Positions 45,376-55,392 are shown, counted from the stretch's first letter. The stretch is 64,000 nucleotides of DNA from Verrucomicrobiaceae bacterium (GCA_027486585.1 JAIXOU010000003.1:53535-117534); one strand, 5' to 3'. Translations and numbers: made by a program. The notes: generated from the sequence alone by a model not told the origin.

Positions 45376-47040
45376 ATGCGATTCACTTTCTTTCTGTGTT
45401 ATGCAGTCATGATGCTGACGGCAGTGGTGGGAGCTTGTTTTGGGCAGGTCTCGGAATCACCAGCGCCGGTAGTATTGCCTGCACCTCTATCGCAGGAGAC
45501 ACCGCCTGATAAAAAGGAGACCCTGCGTGCGCTTTTACAAACACGAGATGGCATCCGAGCAGCCATGGATGAGCAGCGGAAAAAGATCCAGACGACCACG
45601 GGTGACTCTGCGAAGTTAGAGATTCAGCAGCAAATTGAAATTTTAGACAAGCGCCGACAAGAGGTAGAGCGGGACTTCACGGTGTTGGTTACAGGTCTGC
45701 AATCCACCAATGCTTCAGGTAGTCCCACACAAAAAGTGGCACCCTTAAGCATCCAGGATGAGATGAGTCAGCTGCTAACGCCGATTTTTACCGATTTGCG
45801 AGCCCTGACACAGAAGTCGCGTGCCTTTCAGGAGTTGGCGGAGGAGTTGATCAGGCTCAAAGAACGCGAGGAACAAGAAAAGCGAGCTGTGGCAGAAATT
45901 GATAAATTGTTAGCGGAGCTCAAAGCCTCAAAGACACCGGATCCAGTTTTGCGTTCTGCTTTAAATGAAACGCGCAAGGCATTTCAAGGACGTCTGGATG
46001 AGGTAACGAGTCGAACCGCCGCCGTGCAGCACCAACTAGGTGAGTTGAAAATTACGGGGGTGTCATTTTGGAAAGATCTTGGGTTGCAGGTAAAGCATTT
46101 CGTCTTCATTCGCGGCACAAACATTCTTTTGGCGCTGCTCGTGTTCATGGTGATTTTCTTCGGACTGCGTACCTCGTATGCCTATTTCATGAAGGTCATC
46201 GCAGTGCGTAAATATCAGCGTCTGAGCTTTATGCTGCGTGTCCTAGATGTTGCGCATGAAGGTGGTGCCTTGTTGTTGGGTCTTTCTGCTGCGCTTTTGG
46301 TTCTGTATGCGCGGGGTGATTGGTTGCTTGGCGGCTTAAGCCTCCTAGCTCTGGGTGGTCTGCTAATGACTGCAAAGACAGGCATCGCTAGGCATTTAGA
46401 GCAGTTGCAATTTCTTCTGAATCTCGGTCAGGTGCGTGAAGGTGAGCGGGTCATCATCGCAGGTGTGCCTTGGCGTGTGGGCACCATTTACATGTTCACA
46501 CAGCTCACAAATCCAGCCATGCCAGGAGCCAGTTTGCGACTTCCCTTGCAGACTTTAGCTGCCATGACCTCTCGGCCGAGTAAGCTGGGCGAAGCTTGGT
46601 TTCCCTGTGAGATAGGTTCTTGGATTTTAGTCAATGGCAGCACGCTAGCTCAGGTGACTGACATCACGCCAGAACATGTCGTCATCTCTTATCAGGGAGG
46701 ATTAAAGCGATGGATTCCCATGGCTACTTTCATCACCATGGACACAGCTTCTCTTAGTGGAGGCTTCTCCCGTAGTATTACTCTCGATTATCATGTCAGC
46801 GATGAATCGATGAAAGCAGTTGATGTCGTGAAGCATCTGAAAACAGCTATCCGTGAGTGTTTACTTCGAAGCATCAGATCCGAAGAATTGCGTGATTTGA
46901 AGGTTGAGTTACAAAACAGCCAAGGAGCCATCCATGTTTATGAGGTGACCGCGCTGTTCACAGGTGGTCTAGCCCCACAATACCAAAGTCTCCAAGCCCT
47001 GCTTCAGCATGCAGCGGCAGAAGCGAGCAACCGACTTTGA
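45376..47040 (+). CDS. MscS-like mechanosensitive channel-type membrane protein
   Basis: 554 residues with a signal peptide (1-23), then a coiled-coil periplasmic region of about 190 residues (LQTRDGIRAAMDEQRKKIQ, RLKEREEQEKRAVAEIDKLLAEL). It then has three or four helices (near 260-280 and 300-335) and a soluble beta domain (GQVREGERVIIAGVPWRVG, LVNGSTLAQVTDITPEHVVISYQG). The order matches long MscS/MscK proteins; a Gly-rich pore helix is not clear, so channel function is inferred. It stands alone. Confidence 0.7.
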   Translation: MRFTFFLCYAVMMLTAVVGACFGQVSESPAPVVLPAPLSQETPPDKKETLRALLQTRDGIRAAMDEQRKKIQTTTGDSAKLEIQQQIEILDKRRQEVERDFTVLVTGLQSTNASGSPTQKVAPLSIQDEMSQLLTPIFTDLRALTQKSRAFQELAEELIRLKEREEQEKRAVAEIDKLLAELKASKTPDPVLRSALNETRKAFQGRLDEVTSRTAAVQHQLGELKITGVSFWKDLGLQVKHFVFIRGTNILLALLVFMVIFFGLRTSYAYFMKVIAVRKYQRLSFMLRVLDVAHEGGALLLGLSAALLVLYARGDWLLGGLSLLALGGLLMTAKTGIARHLEQLQFLLNLGQVREGERVIIAGVPWRVGTIYMFTQLTNPAMPGASLRLPLQTLAAMTSRPSKLGEAWFPCEIGSWILVNGSTLAQVTDITPEHVVISYQGGLKRWIPMATFITMDTASLSGGFSRSITLDYHVSDESMKAVDVVKHLKTAIRECLLRSIRSEELRDLKVELQNSQGAIHVYEVTALFTGGLAPQYQSLQALLQHAAAEASNRL

Positions 47041-47207
47041 GATCCTGAATTCAAAGCTGGCTGCCTTCAAGGCTTCGAAAGTTCGGTGATCTTGGCAGCA
47101 AGCGCTTCGAAAGAGAGGCGGTCACTGTTGTTCTTACTGACGGTCTGGCCTTGGGATCACGATCTACAGTGCAGAAGATGCCGACTGGAGAGTTACGCTG
47201 GTTGAGG
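47041..47207. other. Gap between MscS-like gene and clpX
   Basis: 167 bases downstream of two convergent genes. On the minus strand, a short open end encodes SDRLSFEALAAKITELSKP before a stop, without a start codon. It could be the remnant of a lost gene. No terminator hairpin with a T run is visible. Confidence 0.3.
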
Positions 47208-48488
47208 CTAAGCCGCATTGCGCTCGATGCGCTTTTTCAGGATCGGAGGCCGCTCGCCTTTAACAACGGCTTCATTGATGGAGACGGACTTCACATCCAC
47301 ACGGCTGGGCACCTCATACATTACATCTAGCATGATGCGCTCAAAGATGCTGCGCAGTCCACGGGCACCTGTGCCGCGCTTCACGGCCTCGCGGGCCATT
47401 GCTAGTAGGCCGTCTTTATTGACGGAGAGATCCACACTCTCCATGCTCAGTAGCTTTGCGTATTGTTTCAGCAGCGCGTTTTTGGGTTCAGTCAAGACGC
47501 GCACTAGCTCCTGCTCGGTCAGCTCTAGCAGCGAGCAGACGACTGGGATACGACCGACAAATTCGGGGATCATTCCGTAACTTACCAGATCCTCAGGCTC
47601 TACTTCCAGCAGGCCGTCTGATTTAGATTTAGTCTCGGTTAATTGAGGATTGCTAAAACCCATGGTGCGGCTGCCTTTTCGGCGCTTCACGACTTGGTCC
47701 AGGCCTACAAAGGCACCGCCGCAGATGAACAGGATGTTTTCTGTGTTTACCTGAATGTATTCCTGCTGCGGATGTTTCCGTCCTCCCTGCGGTGGCACAT
47801 TGCAGACGGTGCCCTCAATGATTTTCAGTAGGGCCTGCTGTACGCCTTCACCAGAAACGTCACGGGTGATGCTGACATTGCCTGTGCTGCGGCCGATCTT
47901 GTCGATCTCATCAATGTAGATGATGCCGATCTCAGCGCGGGCCACATCAAAGTCCGCCGCTTGGAGTAAACGCAGAATGATGTTTTCCACATCTTCACCG
48001 ACGTAACCTGCCTCGGTCAGGGTTGTGGCATCCGCGATGCTGAAGGGCACATTCAAAATTTTGGCCAGTGAACGTGCTAGGAGAGTCTTCCCGCAGCCGG
48101 TTGGACCCAAGAGGAGCACATTACTTTTTTCAATGTCCACTTCATTTGCGTCAGATATCTTGCGTGGACTGCTGTCCCTGCGCATGGCTTGCTGACGGCT
48201 ATGGACGATGCGTTTATAATGATTATGCACTGCCACGCTAAGTACCTTCTTTGCTTGAGCTTGGCCGATGACATGTTGGTCCAAAATGGCAGCGATGTCC
48301 GCCGGTTTTGGTACAATGAGGCCCTGTGGTTGATCGGCCTCCTGAGCGTTCTCTTTATCCAGGATGTTTTTACACACCCCAATGCAGCTGTCACAAATGA
48401 AGACCCCAGGTCCAGCGATGAGCTTTCTCACCTCGGCATGACTTTTACCGCAAAAAGAGCAGAGGGTGACAGTGGAGGTGCGTGGCAT
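47208..48488 (-). CDS. clpX: ATP-dependent Clp protease ATP-binding subunit ClpX
   Basis: 426 residues from the ATG at 48488; the longer upstream frame precedes the zinc finger and is unlikely. The N-terminal Cys4 zinc finger has C10, C13, C32 and C35. The AAA+ part has Walker A GPTGCGKT, pore loop GYVGEDVE, Walker [11 protein letters not shown], and the RKGSRTMGF region near the ClpP-docking loop (the usual IGF reads MGF). It unfolds proteins for ClpP. clpP and tig are not next to it, unlike in many bacteria. nadB is divergent. Confidence 0.96.
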   Translation of the reverse strand: MPRTSTVTLCSFCGKSHAEVRKLIAGPGVFICDSCIGVCKNILDKENAQEADQPQGLIVPKPADIAAILDQHVIGQAQAKKVLSVAVHNHYKRIVHSRQQAMRRDSSPRKISDANEVDIEKSNVLLLGPTGCGKTLLARSLAKILNVPFSIADATTLTEAGYVGEDVENIILRLLQAADFDVARAEIGIIYIDEIDKIGRSTGNVSITRDVSGEGVQQALLKIIEGTVCNVPPQGGRKHPQQEYIQVNTENILFICGGAFVGLDQVVKRRKGSRTMGFSNPQLTETKSKSDGLLEVEPEDLVSYGMIPEFVGRIPVVCSLLELTEQELVRVLTEPKNALLKQYAKLLSMESVDLSVNKDGLLAMAREAVKRGTGARGLRSIFERIMLDVMYEVPSRVDVKSVSINEAVVKGERPPILKKRIERNAA

Positions 48489-48600
48489 GGGGGTAGCTGT
48501 AATCTCGCACGCGGCAGCTCGTATCGTCAAGACAAGACGAGCCATGAAACATTTTCGCGACGTAACCCATGGTTGTGCTCTACATTACCGCTTTTATTCC

Positions 48601-50205
48601 ATGAATGACTTCGACTTTATCATCGTCGGCAGCGGCGCAGGCGGGCTGAGCGCGGCACTGCATGCCAGTGAACACGGGCGAGTGGCCGTTATCACGAAGC
48701 GTGGTGCGCTTGATTCGAACTCAAACTGGGCACAGGGCGGTATCGCCTGTGTGACCAGTGAGACGGACAGCATCGAGCAGCATGTGAGTGATACGCTGAT
48801 CGCTGGGGCGGGCCTATGCAATGAGGAGGCTGTGCGCATCATTGTGACCGAGGGGCCGGAGCGTATTGCTGAGCTGGTGAAGTGGGGTGTGGACTTTGAT
48901 CAGCGTCCTGCATCGGATGGACATCTGGAGTTTGATCTAACTAAAGAAGGCGGCCACTCCCAGAGGCGCGTGCTTCATGCAGCTGATGCCACGGGGCGGG
49001 AGATCACAGAGAAGTTGCTGGCGGAGGTGCGCACGCGGCCAAACATTACGCTTTATGAAAATCACTTCGCCGTGGACATCATCACCACAACAAAGCTCGG
49101 CTTTGTCTCTGAAGATCGCGTCCTGGGCCTTTATGTGCTGAATGAGGAGACTCGGGAAGTGCTGACTTTCCGCTCGGACCGCGTGGTGCTGGCCACAGGT
49201 GGCTGCGGACGCGTGTATCTTTATACTACGAATCCTCGTGTGGCCACTGGTGACGGCGTGGCCTTGGCCTGGAGAGCAGGTGCCAGCGTGGCAAACATGG
49301 AGTTCATCCAGTTTCATCCGACCTGCCTCTACCACCCCGAAAAGCGCTCCTTCCTCATCACTGAGGCCATGCGTGGAGAAGGCGCACGTTTGATCGGCGC
49401 GGATGGGAAGGACTTCATGCAATATTACGATAAACGCGGGACACTGGCGCCCCGTGACATCGTGGCGCGTGCGATCGACCACGAGATCAAGCGCACGGGC
49501 GGACCTTGTGTGTATCTCGACATTTCTCACAAGCCTGCGGACTTCATTCTTAGCCATTTCCCCAATATTCATAAAGCCTGCCTAGAGGTGGATATCGACA
49601 TTACCAAGCAGCCAATTCCGGTTGTCCCAGCTGCGCATTATCAGTGCGGTGGCGTGGTCACCGATGTGAATGGAGCGACTCGTATCCGCGGTCTCTGTGC
49701 TGTGGGAGAAGTCGGTTGCACGGGCCTGCATGGCGCCAATCGATTGGCAAGTAACTCATTGCTGGAGTGCCTAGTCATCTCCCACCGAGCGGTGGAGCAC
49801 ATGCTACGCAAAATGCCCATTGGCAAAGAATCCGAGCAAGTGTACACAGTGCCGCCCTGGCAGAGTGGTGTGGCGGTGGACAATGATGAACTCGTGGTCA
49901 TCTATCATAATTGGGATGAGATCCGCCGCCTGATGTGGGACTACGTCTCCATCGTCCGCACTGGCAAACGTCTGCAACGCGCCGCCGCCCGCTTGCGCAA
50001 TCTGAAGCGAGAAGTGCAAGAGTTTTACTGGAACTTCCGCATCACCAGCGAGCTGCTAGAGCTGCGTAATTTGGTAGAAACCGCGTCGCTCATCGTCGAG
50101 TGCGCCATCCGTCGTCACGAAAGTCGCGGCCTGCATTACACGCTGGATTTCCCGGACAAAGACGAAGCCCGAGCGCCGGTAGATACGACACTGCGGCGGT
50201 ATTAG
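48601..50205 (+). CDS. nadB: L-aspartate oxidase
   Basis: First step of NAD synthesis: aspartate to iminoaspartate, with FAD. 534 residues from the ATG at 48601; the longer frame upstream overlaps clpX. The FAD motif FIIVGSGAGGLSAALHA is followed by SNWAQGGIACV, TGGCGRVYLYTTNP, FIQFHPTCLYHP and TGLHGANRLASNSLLECLV. nadA and nadC are not in the window. The end overlaps the amidohydrolase gene by 4 bases in convergent fashion. Confidence 0.96.
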   Translation: MNDFDFIIVGSGAGGLSAALHASEHGRVAVITKRGALDSNSNWAQGGIACVTSETDSIEQHVSDTLIAGAGLCNEEAVRIIVTEGPERIAELVKWGVDFDQRPASDGHLEFDLTKEGGHSQRRVLHAADATGREITEKLLAEVRTRPNITLYENHFAVDIITTTKLGFVSEDRVLGLYVLNEETREVLTFRSDRVVLATGGCGRVYLYTTNPRVATGDGVALAWRAGASVANMEFIQFHPTCLYHPEKRSFLITEAMRGEGARLIGADGKDFMQYYDKRGTLAPRDIVARAIDHEIKRTGGPCVYLDISHKPADFILSHFPNIHKACLEVDIDITKQPIPVVPAAHYQCGGVVTDVNGATRIRGLCAVGEVGCTGLHGANRLASNSLLECLVISHRAVEHMLRKMPIGKESEQVYTVPPWQSGVAVDNDELVVIYHNWDEIRRLMWDYVSIVRTGKRLQRAAARLRNLKREVQEFYWNFRITSELLELRNLVETASLIVECAIRRHESRGLHYTLDFPDKDEARAPVDTTLRRY

Positions 50206-51119
50206 CTAAAGAAGACTTTCTCCGCAGTCTTTCGTAACATCCAGGCTTTGTCGCTCTCGGTGAGAAAGTCTAGGCGATCACGGATGAGCGAGATGGAGTC
50301 ATGGTAGTTATGTCCTGGATCGACTTGAAAGGGGCAATCACTGGCCCACATGAGTCGATCTGCACCGAAGGAGTCGCGGCATTCTCGGATCATCTGGGCA
50401 AGATCCAAGTACGGCGCTGTTTTTTTACCCAGTGCGTAAAAGGCGGAGGTTTTCAGAGTGACTTTCGGATACTTGGACAAATGCAGCAGGCGATCCAAGT
50501 GCGTACGTGTGATGGGACCTGCCATGCCGACCCGTGCAAAGTGGTCGATAACGACGGGTGTCTGCGGATGCTTGGCGCACATTTTTGCGATCGGACCGAG
50601 TGCCTCAGGATTGATGAGCAGGCACAGGTTGAGTCCTTCTTCGGCACCCACGCGCCACATCTCTTCTATGCCAGGAGAAGCTAACCAAGCCTCTACGTCT
50701 TTGCCTTTGGGAGACAGTCTGAAACCACGTACACCCTGTTTTGCTAGCAGCTTCATCTGAGCGCTCACATCGGCTGTCGTTTCATCAATGATGGCTACGC
50801 CGGAAAAAATGCCCGGATGCGCGGCCATCATGTTCAGCATGTAGTGGTTATCCGTTTTGTAATAACTCATCTGGATGAGCACGATACGCGTCACGCCTTC
50901 AGGCTTGGTATGCGCAAAGAGCTGATCTGGCGTGAAGCTGGGCGGAGCCATGTCCTTTTGCTCAAAGCCTGCTGCGAGTGGATAGGTCTGCGTGTCAGGC
51001 GTCCAGACATGCACATGAGCATCAATAAACGAACTGTTCTTCGTCGTGGCGCAGGTGGCCAATGGAGCGCTCAAGGCGGAACTGATACTGGTAGTGATGA
51101 AGTGACGACGGCTGGTCAT
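50202..51119 (-). CDS. Exported amidohydrolase-family protein (TIM-barrel)
   Basis: 305 residues. The N-terminus MTSRRHFITTS has a Tat-like SRRHF followed by a hydrophobic stretch, so export is likely. The metal-dependent hydrolase barrel starts FIDAHVHVW. Other visible parts are VVIDHFARVG and MWASDCPF. This resembles the L-fuconolactonase/2-pyrone-4,6-dicarboxylate lactonase group of amidohydrolases. The substrate is unknown. The M20 peptidase gene lies 13 bases upstream in the same direction. Confidence 0.85.
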   Translation of the reverse strand: MTSRRHFITTSISSALSAPLATCATTKNSSFIDAHVHVWTPDTQTYPLAAGFEQKDMAPPSFTPDQLFAHTKPEGVTRIVLIQMSYYKTDNHYMLNMMAAHPGIFSGVAIIDETTADVSAQMKLLAKQGVRGFRLSPKGKDVEAWLASPGIEEMWRVGAEEGLNLCLLINPEALGPIAKMCAKHPQTPVVIDHFARVGMAGPITRTHLDRLLHLSKYPKVTLKTSAFYALGKKTAPYLDLAQMIRECRDSFGADRLMWASDCPFQVDPGHNYHDSISLIRDRLDFLTESDKAWMLRKTAEKVFFS

Positions 51120-51132
51120 GGTGATTCAGCTA

Positions 51133-52260
51133 TTACTCGAAGTTTAGCAGGAATCTTCTCTGAAACTCTAGTGCCTGTTCCACCTGATCTAACGCCACAG
51201 ACTCATCGGCGGTGTGTGCCCGGTCGATGCTACCTGGTCCAAAAACGATACTCGGAATGCCAGCACGGGAAAGCTTACTGGCATCACAACCAAAGGGTAC
51301 GCCGCAGGGTTCAGGGTTTAAGCCAAGATCACGTAAGATTTGGGAAGCTGTCTGAGCCACGGCTGATTCAGTGGGTGTATCCAGCGCCTCATCGACGAGA
51401 AGCAGCGGCTCTTCAATCTCGGCTGAGATTCCAGGCAATTGATTCAAAAGGTGCTCATAGTGTGCCACAGCGCTGGCTGCACTCTCGCCTGGCAGTAGGC
51501 GGCGGTCGATCTCGATAGCACAGCGATCGGGTACAAAATTCACCTGCACGCCACCGCTGATCACCCCCACATTGCAGGTGCCGCAGCCGACCAAAGGATG
51601 CTGGATTCCTGCTAACCGCGCATTGTCTGCTTCAATGGCGGCAAGGACCTGCATCATGTGCGTGATGGCATTCACTCCAAGATGTGGTTTTGAACTATGC
51701 GCTGATTTTCCATGCACCACAATCCGGCAGCGCAGCACGCCTTTAGTAGCGATCACGGCCCGCATTTCTGTGGGTTCGGCCACAATGGCCGCGTCTGCTT
51801 TGAGGCTTTGGCAAAGCTTCACCACGCCACGATAGGAGTACTCTTCATCCACGACAGCCGCTAAGACCACTTCACATGGCGGTGTGATGCCAGCTTCTTT
51901 CAAAGAAAGCATGGCGTGCATCATCGTGGCTAAGCCTGCTTTCGTATCGCAAGAACCCCGACCATACATTTGACCATTCCTGATGATGGGATCAAAAGGC
52001 GGGATAGTCATACCTTTGACGGAAACGGTGTCTGTATGGGCTTCTAATAGAAGACGCCGATGCAGTTGGCGGCCAGGAAGGCGTGCCATGATGTTCGGGC
52101 GTCCTGGGAAGACCTCTTCTTCCCAGGTCTCGATCCCATGCTTCTGGAAAAAGCGCCTCACATAGGTCGCCACTTCCCGTTCCCCTGGCCCGCCCTCATA
52201 GGACGAGTTCACGCTGTTGATGCGGACTAGCTCTGCGAGGGTTTTGACAAGGGGCGACAT
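51133..52260 (-). CDS. M20-family metallopeptidase (ArgE/DapE-like)
   Basis: 375 residues from the ATG at 52260; alternative starts (ATG 52284, GTG 52287) add up to 9 residues. Metal ligands are visible in LEAHTDTVSV (His and Asp), GRGSCDTKAG (Asp), AVVDEEYSYRG (Glu pair), VAEPTE (Glu) and GSIDRAHTADE (His). A lid domain starts near KGVLRCRIVVHGKSAHSSKP. It is an amidohydrolase cleaving N-acyl amino acids or dipeptides. The class is secure, the substrate not. Confidence 0.9.
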   Translation of the reverse strand: MSPLVKTLAELVRINSVNSSYEGGPGEREVATYVRRFFQKHGIETWEEEVFPGRPNIMARLPGRQLHRRLLLEAHTDTVSVKGMTIPPFDPIIRNGQMYGRGSCDTKAGLATMMHAMLSLKEAGITPPCEVVLAAVVDEEYSYRGVVKLCQSLKADAAIVAEPTEMRAVIATKGVLRCRIVVHGKSAHSSKPHLGVNAITHMMQVLAAIEADNARLAGIQHPLVGCGTCNVGVISGGVQVNFVPDRCAIEIDRRLLPGESAASAVAHYEHLLNQLPGISAEIEEPLLLVDEALDTPTESAVAQTASQILRDLGLNPEPCGVPFGCDASKLSRAGIPSIVFGPGSIDRAHTADESVALDQVEQALEFQRRFLLNFE

Positions 52261-52308
52261 GGCTCGATGATGAGCCGTAGCCATCACGATGGCAACTTTT
52301 AGCGGAAG

Positions 52309-53493
52309 TTATTCACCAGCTAAGGCATCGAGTAGATACTTCGAGGGCTGGAAGTGCTCGATCAGGATCTCCTGCTGACTGCCGCGATTCATGCGAACCT
52401 GACGGATGTCAAAGTTAGGCGTTTTATGCGGAGCAAAGAGGATGTCGTCGTGAGTCGCGTTTTGATGCCGCTTGAACTGCGCCGGAGTGATGTGACCCCC
52501 GAGATGGTCGTCGCGACCGGTAGCCAGATGGCAGGTGCCGAGCACTTTTTCATCCTGAATGTCGGAACCAGAAACAGGCAGCACTTGGGTGCCGAAACCA
52601 AGTTCACCTAGAACGCCTGTCATGGGATCGTCCAGCAGCTTGGCATTATGCGCATCAATAGTGGCCTGATCTCCGCCAATCAGCTCGCTCTTGATGATGC
52701 AGCCACCGGTAACGGTGAGTTTCCCCAGCGTGCCGTCTTCATATTTCATGGGAAAGAAGCCCTCAGCTCCTGTTGGGACGAAGTACACCTCGCCAGCGGG
52801 CAGATTGGCCACGTCTGGCGTGGTGCCACGGCAGAGTCCGTGAGACTTTTGAGCCTCTTGAGCACTGAGTTCCAGCTTAGCAGTGAGCACTTCACCGGTT
52901 TCTAAAGCAAAGTCGATCTCGACGCTGTCTGCTCGTGTCATGGCGAGACGCAATTTCTCAGCATCACGACTGACTTCCTCGTAATCGACAGCGAGTCCGC
53001 TGTTTAAAATCACCTCATTGACGCCATGTAGTGTTGCCCCACGGAAGCCATATTTCTTGGCAAATGCGGTCAGGGGTGCCGTGGCAGAGAAGGTCGAGAT
53101 GCAGAGGATGATGTCGTAATTCGTGTAGATATCCCCTTCTAGGCTGAGCTTGTTACCCTGCATGTCCACGCATTCATCAGGCATGTCCAGATTGCTGCCA
53201 GTGGTCTGGGTATAGGCAAACATCTCGCCGCCCTTCAATGCTAACTCATCCAGGACGCCATTTTGCAGGCCCTGATAAAAGTATTTGTAGGCGCGGCCTT
53301 GGATTGCGCGGGCTGGATTTTGGAGAAAAGCCATGCCTTTCGCTTCAGCTAGGTCTGGCAGGTCGATCAAAATGCAGATCTTGCAGCCGAAGGTGGGCTG
53401 AAACACGGTGTGCAGGAGACGATAAAGGTCGAACTTCGGGAACTTACGATTGTCGGCAGTAGTCTGAACGGTTGGCATTGGGGGGTGCATCAT
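52309..53493 (-). CDS. M29-like metallo-aminopeptidase
   Basis: 394 residues. The C-terminal half matches the M29 aminopeptidase pattern: LPAGEVYFVP with Glu, GVLGELGFGTQ with Glu, DEKVLGTCHLATG with His, and NATHDDILF with His and Asp, the expected metal ligands. The N-terminal half is less recognisable. The start is uncertain: ATGs at 53493, 53490 and 53478 are in frame. It is followed by the M20 peptidase in the same direction, with a gap of 48 bases, so a peptide-degrading pair is likely. A related fold is used by NicX-type dioxygenases, so this is not certain. Confidence 0.65.
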   Translation of the reverse strand: MMHPPMPTVQTTADNRKFPKFDLYRLLHTVFQPTFGCKICILIDLPDLAEAKGMAFLQNPARAIQGRAYKYFYQGLQNGVLDELALKGGEMFAYTQTTGSNLDMPDECVDMQGNKLSLEGDIYTNYDIILCISTFSATAPLTAFAKKYGFRGATLHGVNEVILNSGLAVDYEEVSRDAEKLRLAMTRADSVEIDFALETGEVLTAKLELSAQEAQKSHGLCRGTTPDVANLPAGEVYFVPTGAEGFFPMKYEDGTLGKLTVTGGCIIKSELIGGDQATIDAHNAKLLDDPMTGVLGELGFGTQVLPVSGSDIQDEKVLGTCHLATGRDDHLGGHITPAQFKRHQNATHDDILFAPHKTPNFDIRQVRMNRGSQQEILIEHFQPSKYLLDALAGE

Positions 53494-53568
53494 GTCGGGG
53501 ATAATTGCAATTTGGTAGAGCTTTTTACGGCGGTCGTGCGAAAATCAGCTGCTCTTTTCTTTTTTGAA

Positions 53569-53600
53569 ATTTTGACGGAATCGTTGTAAATGGTCAAAAT
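53569..53600 (+). promoter_or_regulatory. Inverted repeat upstream of second ECF sigma gene
   Basis: ATTTTGAC (53569-53576) and GTCAAAAT (53593-53600) form a perfect 8-base inverted repeat with 16 bases between, 56 bases before the sigma ATG. A TTGACG lies in its left arm. It may bind a dimeric regulator. Confidence 0.4.
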
Positions 53601-53655
53601 AGTCTGAATACAGCGGTCGCCGCTCTCGTCTCTACCCTCTGCCATCCTCTAAAAC

Positions 53656-54267
53656 ATGCCCGCCTCCACTGCGCCTGAATCTGGCGAAGTCTCGGACTCC
53701 GACCTGGTCAAGCGCTGCCAGGCGGGCGACACCCGTGCGTTCGACGTGCTCGTGAACCGTTACCGGGGGAAGGTCTATGCTATGACTTACCACATGATTC
53801 AGAATGAGACAGAGGCCTGGGACCTCGCGCAGGAGGCTTTTATCAAAGCCTGGCGAGCCATGCCGAATTTCAAACTGGACTCAGCCTTTTACACCTGGCT
53901 CTACCGGATCACGCACAACGTGACCTACGATTGGCTGCGGAAAAAAAAGATCCAAGGTGACGGCGAGTTTGATGACTCCCACACCGACCATCGCGTGGCC
54001 GCTGGCGCTGAGGCTGTGGCCCGCCATGAACCCGCACCCGACACGGCTTTAAAAAATGCTGAACTGGGTGCCCGGATCCATGAAGCCATCGCTAAACTAA
54101 GCCCAGATCATAAGCAGGTGATCCTGCTCCGTGAGGTGGAAGGCATGGCTTATGAAGAGATTGCGGAGATCATCCCCTGCACGCTCGGCACAGTGATGAG
54201 CCGACTCTTTTACGCCCGCAAGAAACTGCAAGAGATGCTGAAAGACACTTATGAAAACGCCCTCTGA
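53656..54267 (+). CDS. ECF sigma factor, RpoE-like
   Basis: 203 residues. Region 2: AFDVLVNRYRGKVYAMTYHM, WDLAQEAFIKAWRAMPNF, FYTWLYRITHNVTYDWLRKK. Region 4: KLSPDHKQVILLREVEGMAYEEIAEI and GTVMSRLFYARKKLQ. A 40-residue acidic linker separates them. Its end overlaps the next gene, an anti-sigma factor, by 17 bases, the standard arrangement of a sigma/anti-sigma pair. An inverted repeat lies upstream. Confidence 0.95.
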   Translation: MPASTAPESGEVSDSDLVKRCQAGDTRAFDVLVNRYRGKVYAMTYHMIQNETEAWDLAQEAFIKAWRAMPNFKLDSAFYTWLYRITHNVTYDWLRKKKIQGDGEFDDSHTDHRVAAGAEAVARHEPAPDTALKNAELGARIHEAIAKLSPDHKQVILLREVEGMAYEEIAEIIPCTLGTVMSRLFYARKKLQEMLKDTYENAL

Positions 54268-54886
54268 AGACCATGATCTGATCCGTTTCCTAGACGGTGA
54301 AATGAGCGACGCTGAACGCGCCCGCTTCGAAGCACGCATGGCAGCTGACCCTATGCTCAAATCGGAAGTGATCATTATGCAGCGCATGAGTGCTGATTTA
54401 CGCACTCACTTACCTGCGGAGATGCCAGTGCCTTATGCTGACTTCTTCAATAGCCAAATCCAGGTTCGTATCACCCAGGAAGAGCCAGTGACTCTGCCTG
54501 CCACGCGCTCTTCATGGCTCGACTGGCTGCGCATTCCGACCCTGATCACCGCAGCAGCGGCGGTGGCCATTGGCGGATTCATGATTTTGCAAAAGCAGAA
54601 TCAGCCGGCAAACAACAGCGTCGTGCACAGCATTTATGTGCCGAATCCAGCTGTTCAGGCTCGCAGCTTCCATTCAGACGAAGCCCAAGCAACGGTGCTG
54701 ATTCTAGATGGCGTCGAGGCCATGCCTGCAGATCGCAAGATTGTCGGTTTCCACATCGAGCGCACAGAGTCAGATCAAGAAGTGGCGACCACCACGCTGT
54801 TTGGCGAAAGCGGTCAAATCCTGGCCGTTGTCGCCAAGGATGCACGCAATCAACCCCGTTTGCTGTCAGCGAATCCACGCGGATGA
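54251..54886 (+). CDS. Membrane anti-sigma factor
   Basis: 211 residues. The N-terminal part (DHDLIRFLDGEMSDAERARFE) fits a zinc-less anti-sigma domain. One membrane helix (about 94-112, TLITAAAAVAIGGFMILQK) separates a cytoplasmic sigma-binding part from a periplasmic part of about 95 residues. It would hold the preceding sigma factor at the membrane until a signal arrives. The overlap with the sigma gene and the ATGA coupling with the next gene support one operon. Confidence 0.85.
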   Translation: MKTPSEDHDLIRFLDGEMSDAERARFEARMAADPMLKSEVIIMQRMSADLRTHLPAEMPVPYADFFNSQIQVRITQEEPVTLPATRSSWLDWLRIPTLITAAAAVAIGGFMILQKQNQPANNSVVHSIYVPNPAVQARSFHSDEAQATVLILDGVEAMPADRKIVGFHIERTESDQEVATTTLFGESGQILAVVAKDARNQPRLLSANPRG

Positions 54887-55392
54887 AATTGACCTCTACT
54901 CTAGCTTTATGGATTCTTACGCTTGGCTGCGTCAAGGCCCAGCAACCCGTCGCTCCGCCAGTCGAATCATTGCTCGCAGTCAAGCCTGCCACTGATGGTA
55001 AAGTCTGGGGCGCGCTCGTGTATGCCACAAATGACATCAAAGGGCTCACGGGTTCCACGGAGGTCGCACCTACTGACTTCGCTGATATTCCAGGCAGACT
55101 TGGAAAGGTCTTTCCCTTTCAGCGGTTCGAGATCCTCGGCCAACACCTTCAAGACGTCTTCCGTGAATATGAATCCTGGGTCGTACCGACAAAGGATCTG
55201 TTTTTGAAAGTGGACTCTAAAGGCCCTGCTGATGGTGGCGGCATGAACTTGCACCTGCAATTCTGGCGAGATCAGCAGGTGCTGGTAAAAACAGACGCCG
55301 TGCTCAAAGAAGGCAGCCCCCTTTTCATCGGCGGTCCAAAGTGGAGAGAAGGTCAGCTTTTGTTCGTACTTGTGCTCCAAAAGAGCCGCTGA
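54883..55392 (+). CDS. Exported protein of sigma/anti-sigma operon
   Basis: 169 residues, overlapping the anti-sigma stop by ATGA. A signal peptide (MKLTSTLALWILTLGCVKAQ) precedes a mature part with alternating hydrophobic residues (WGALVYATNDI, FPFQRFEILGQHLQDVF, GGGMNLHLQFWRDQQVLVKTD). I do not recognise a family. Its place makes it a candidate sensor or target of the sigma factor. Confidence 0.75.
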   Translation: MKLTSTLALWILTLGCVKAQQPVAPPVESLLAVKPATDGKVWGALVYATNDIKGLTGSTEVAPTDFADIPGRLGKVFPFQRFEILGQHLQDVFREYESWVVPTKDLFLKVDSKGPADGGGMNLHLQFWRDQQVLVKTDAVLKEGSPLFIGGPKWREGQLLFVLVLQKSR

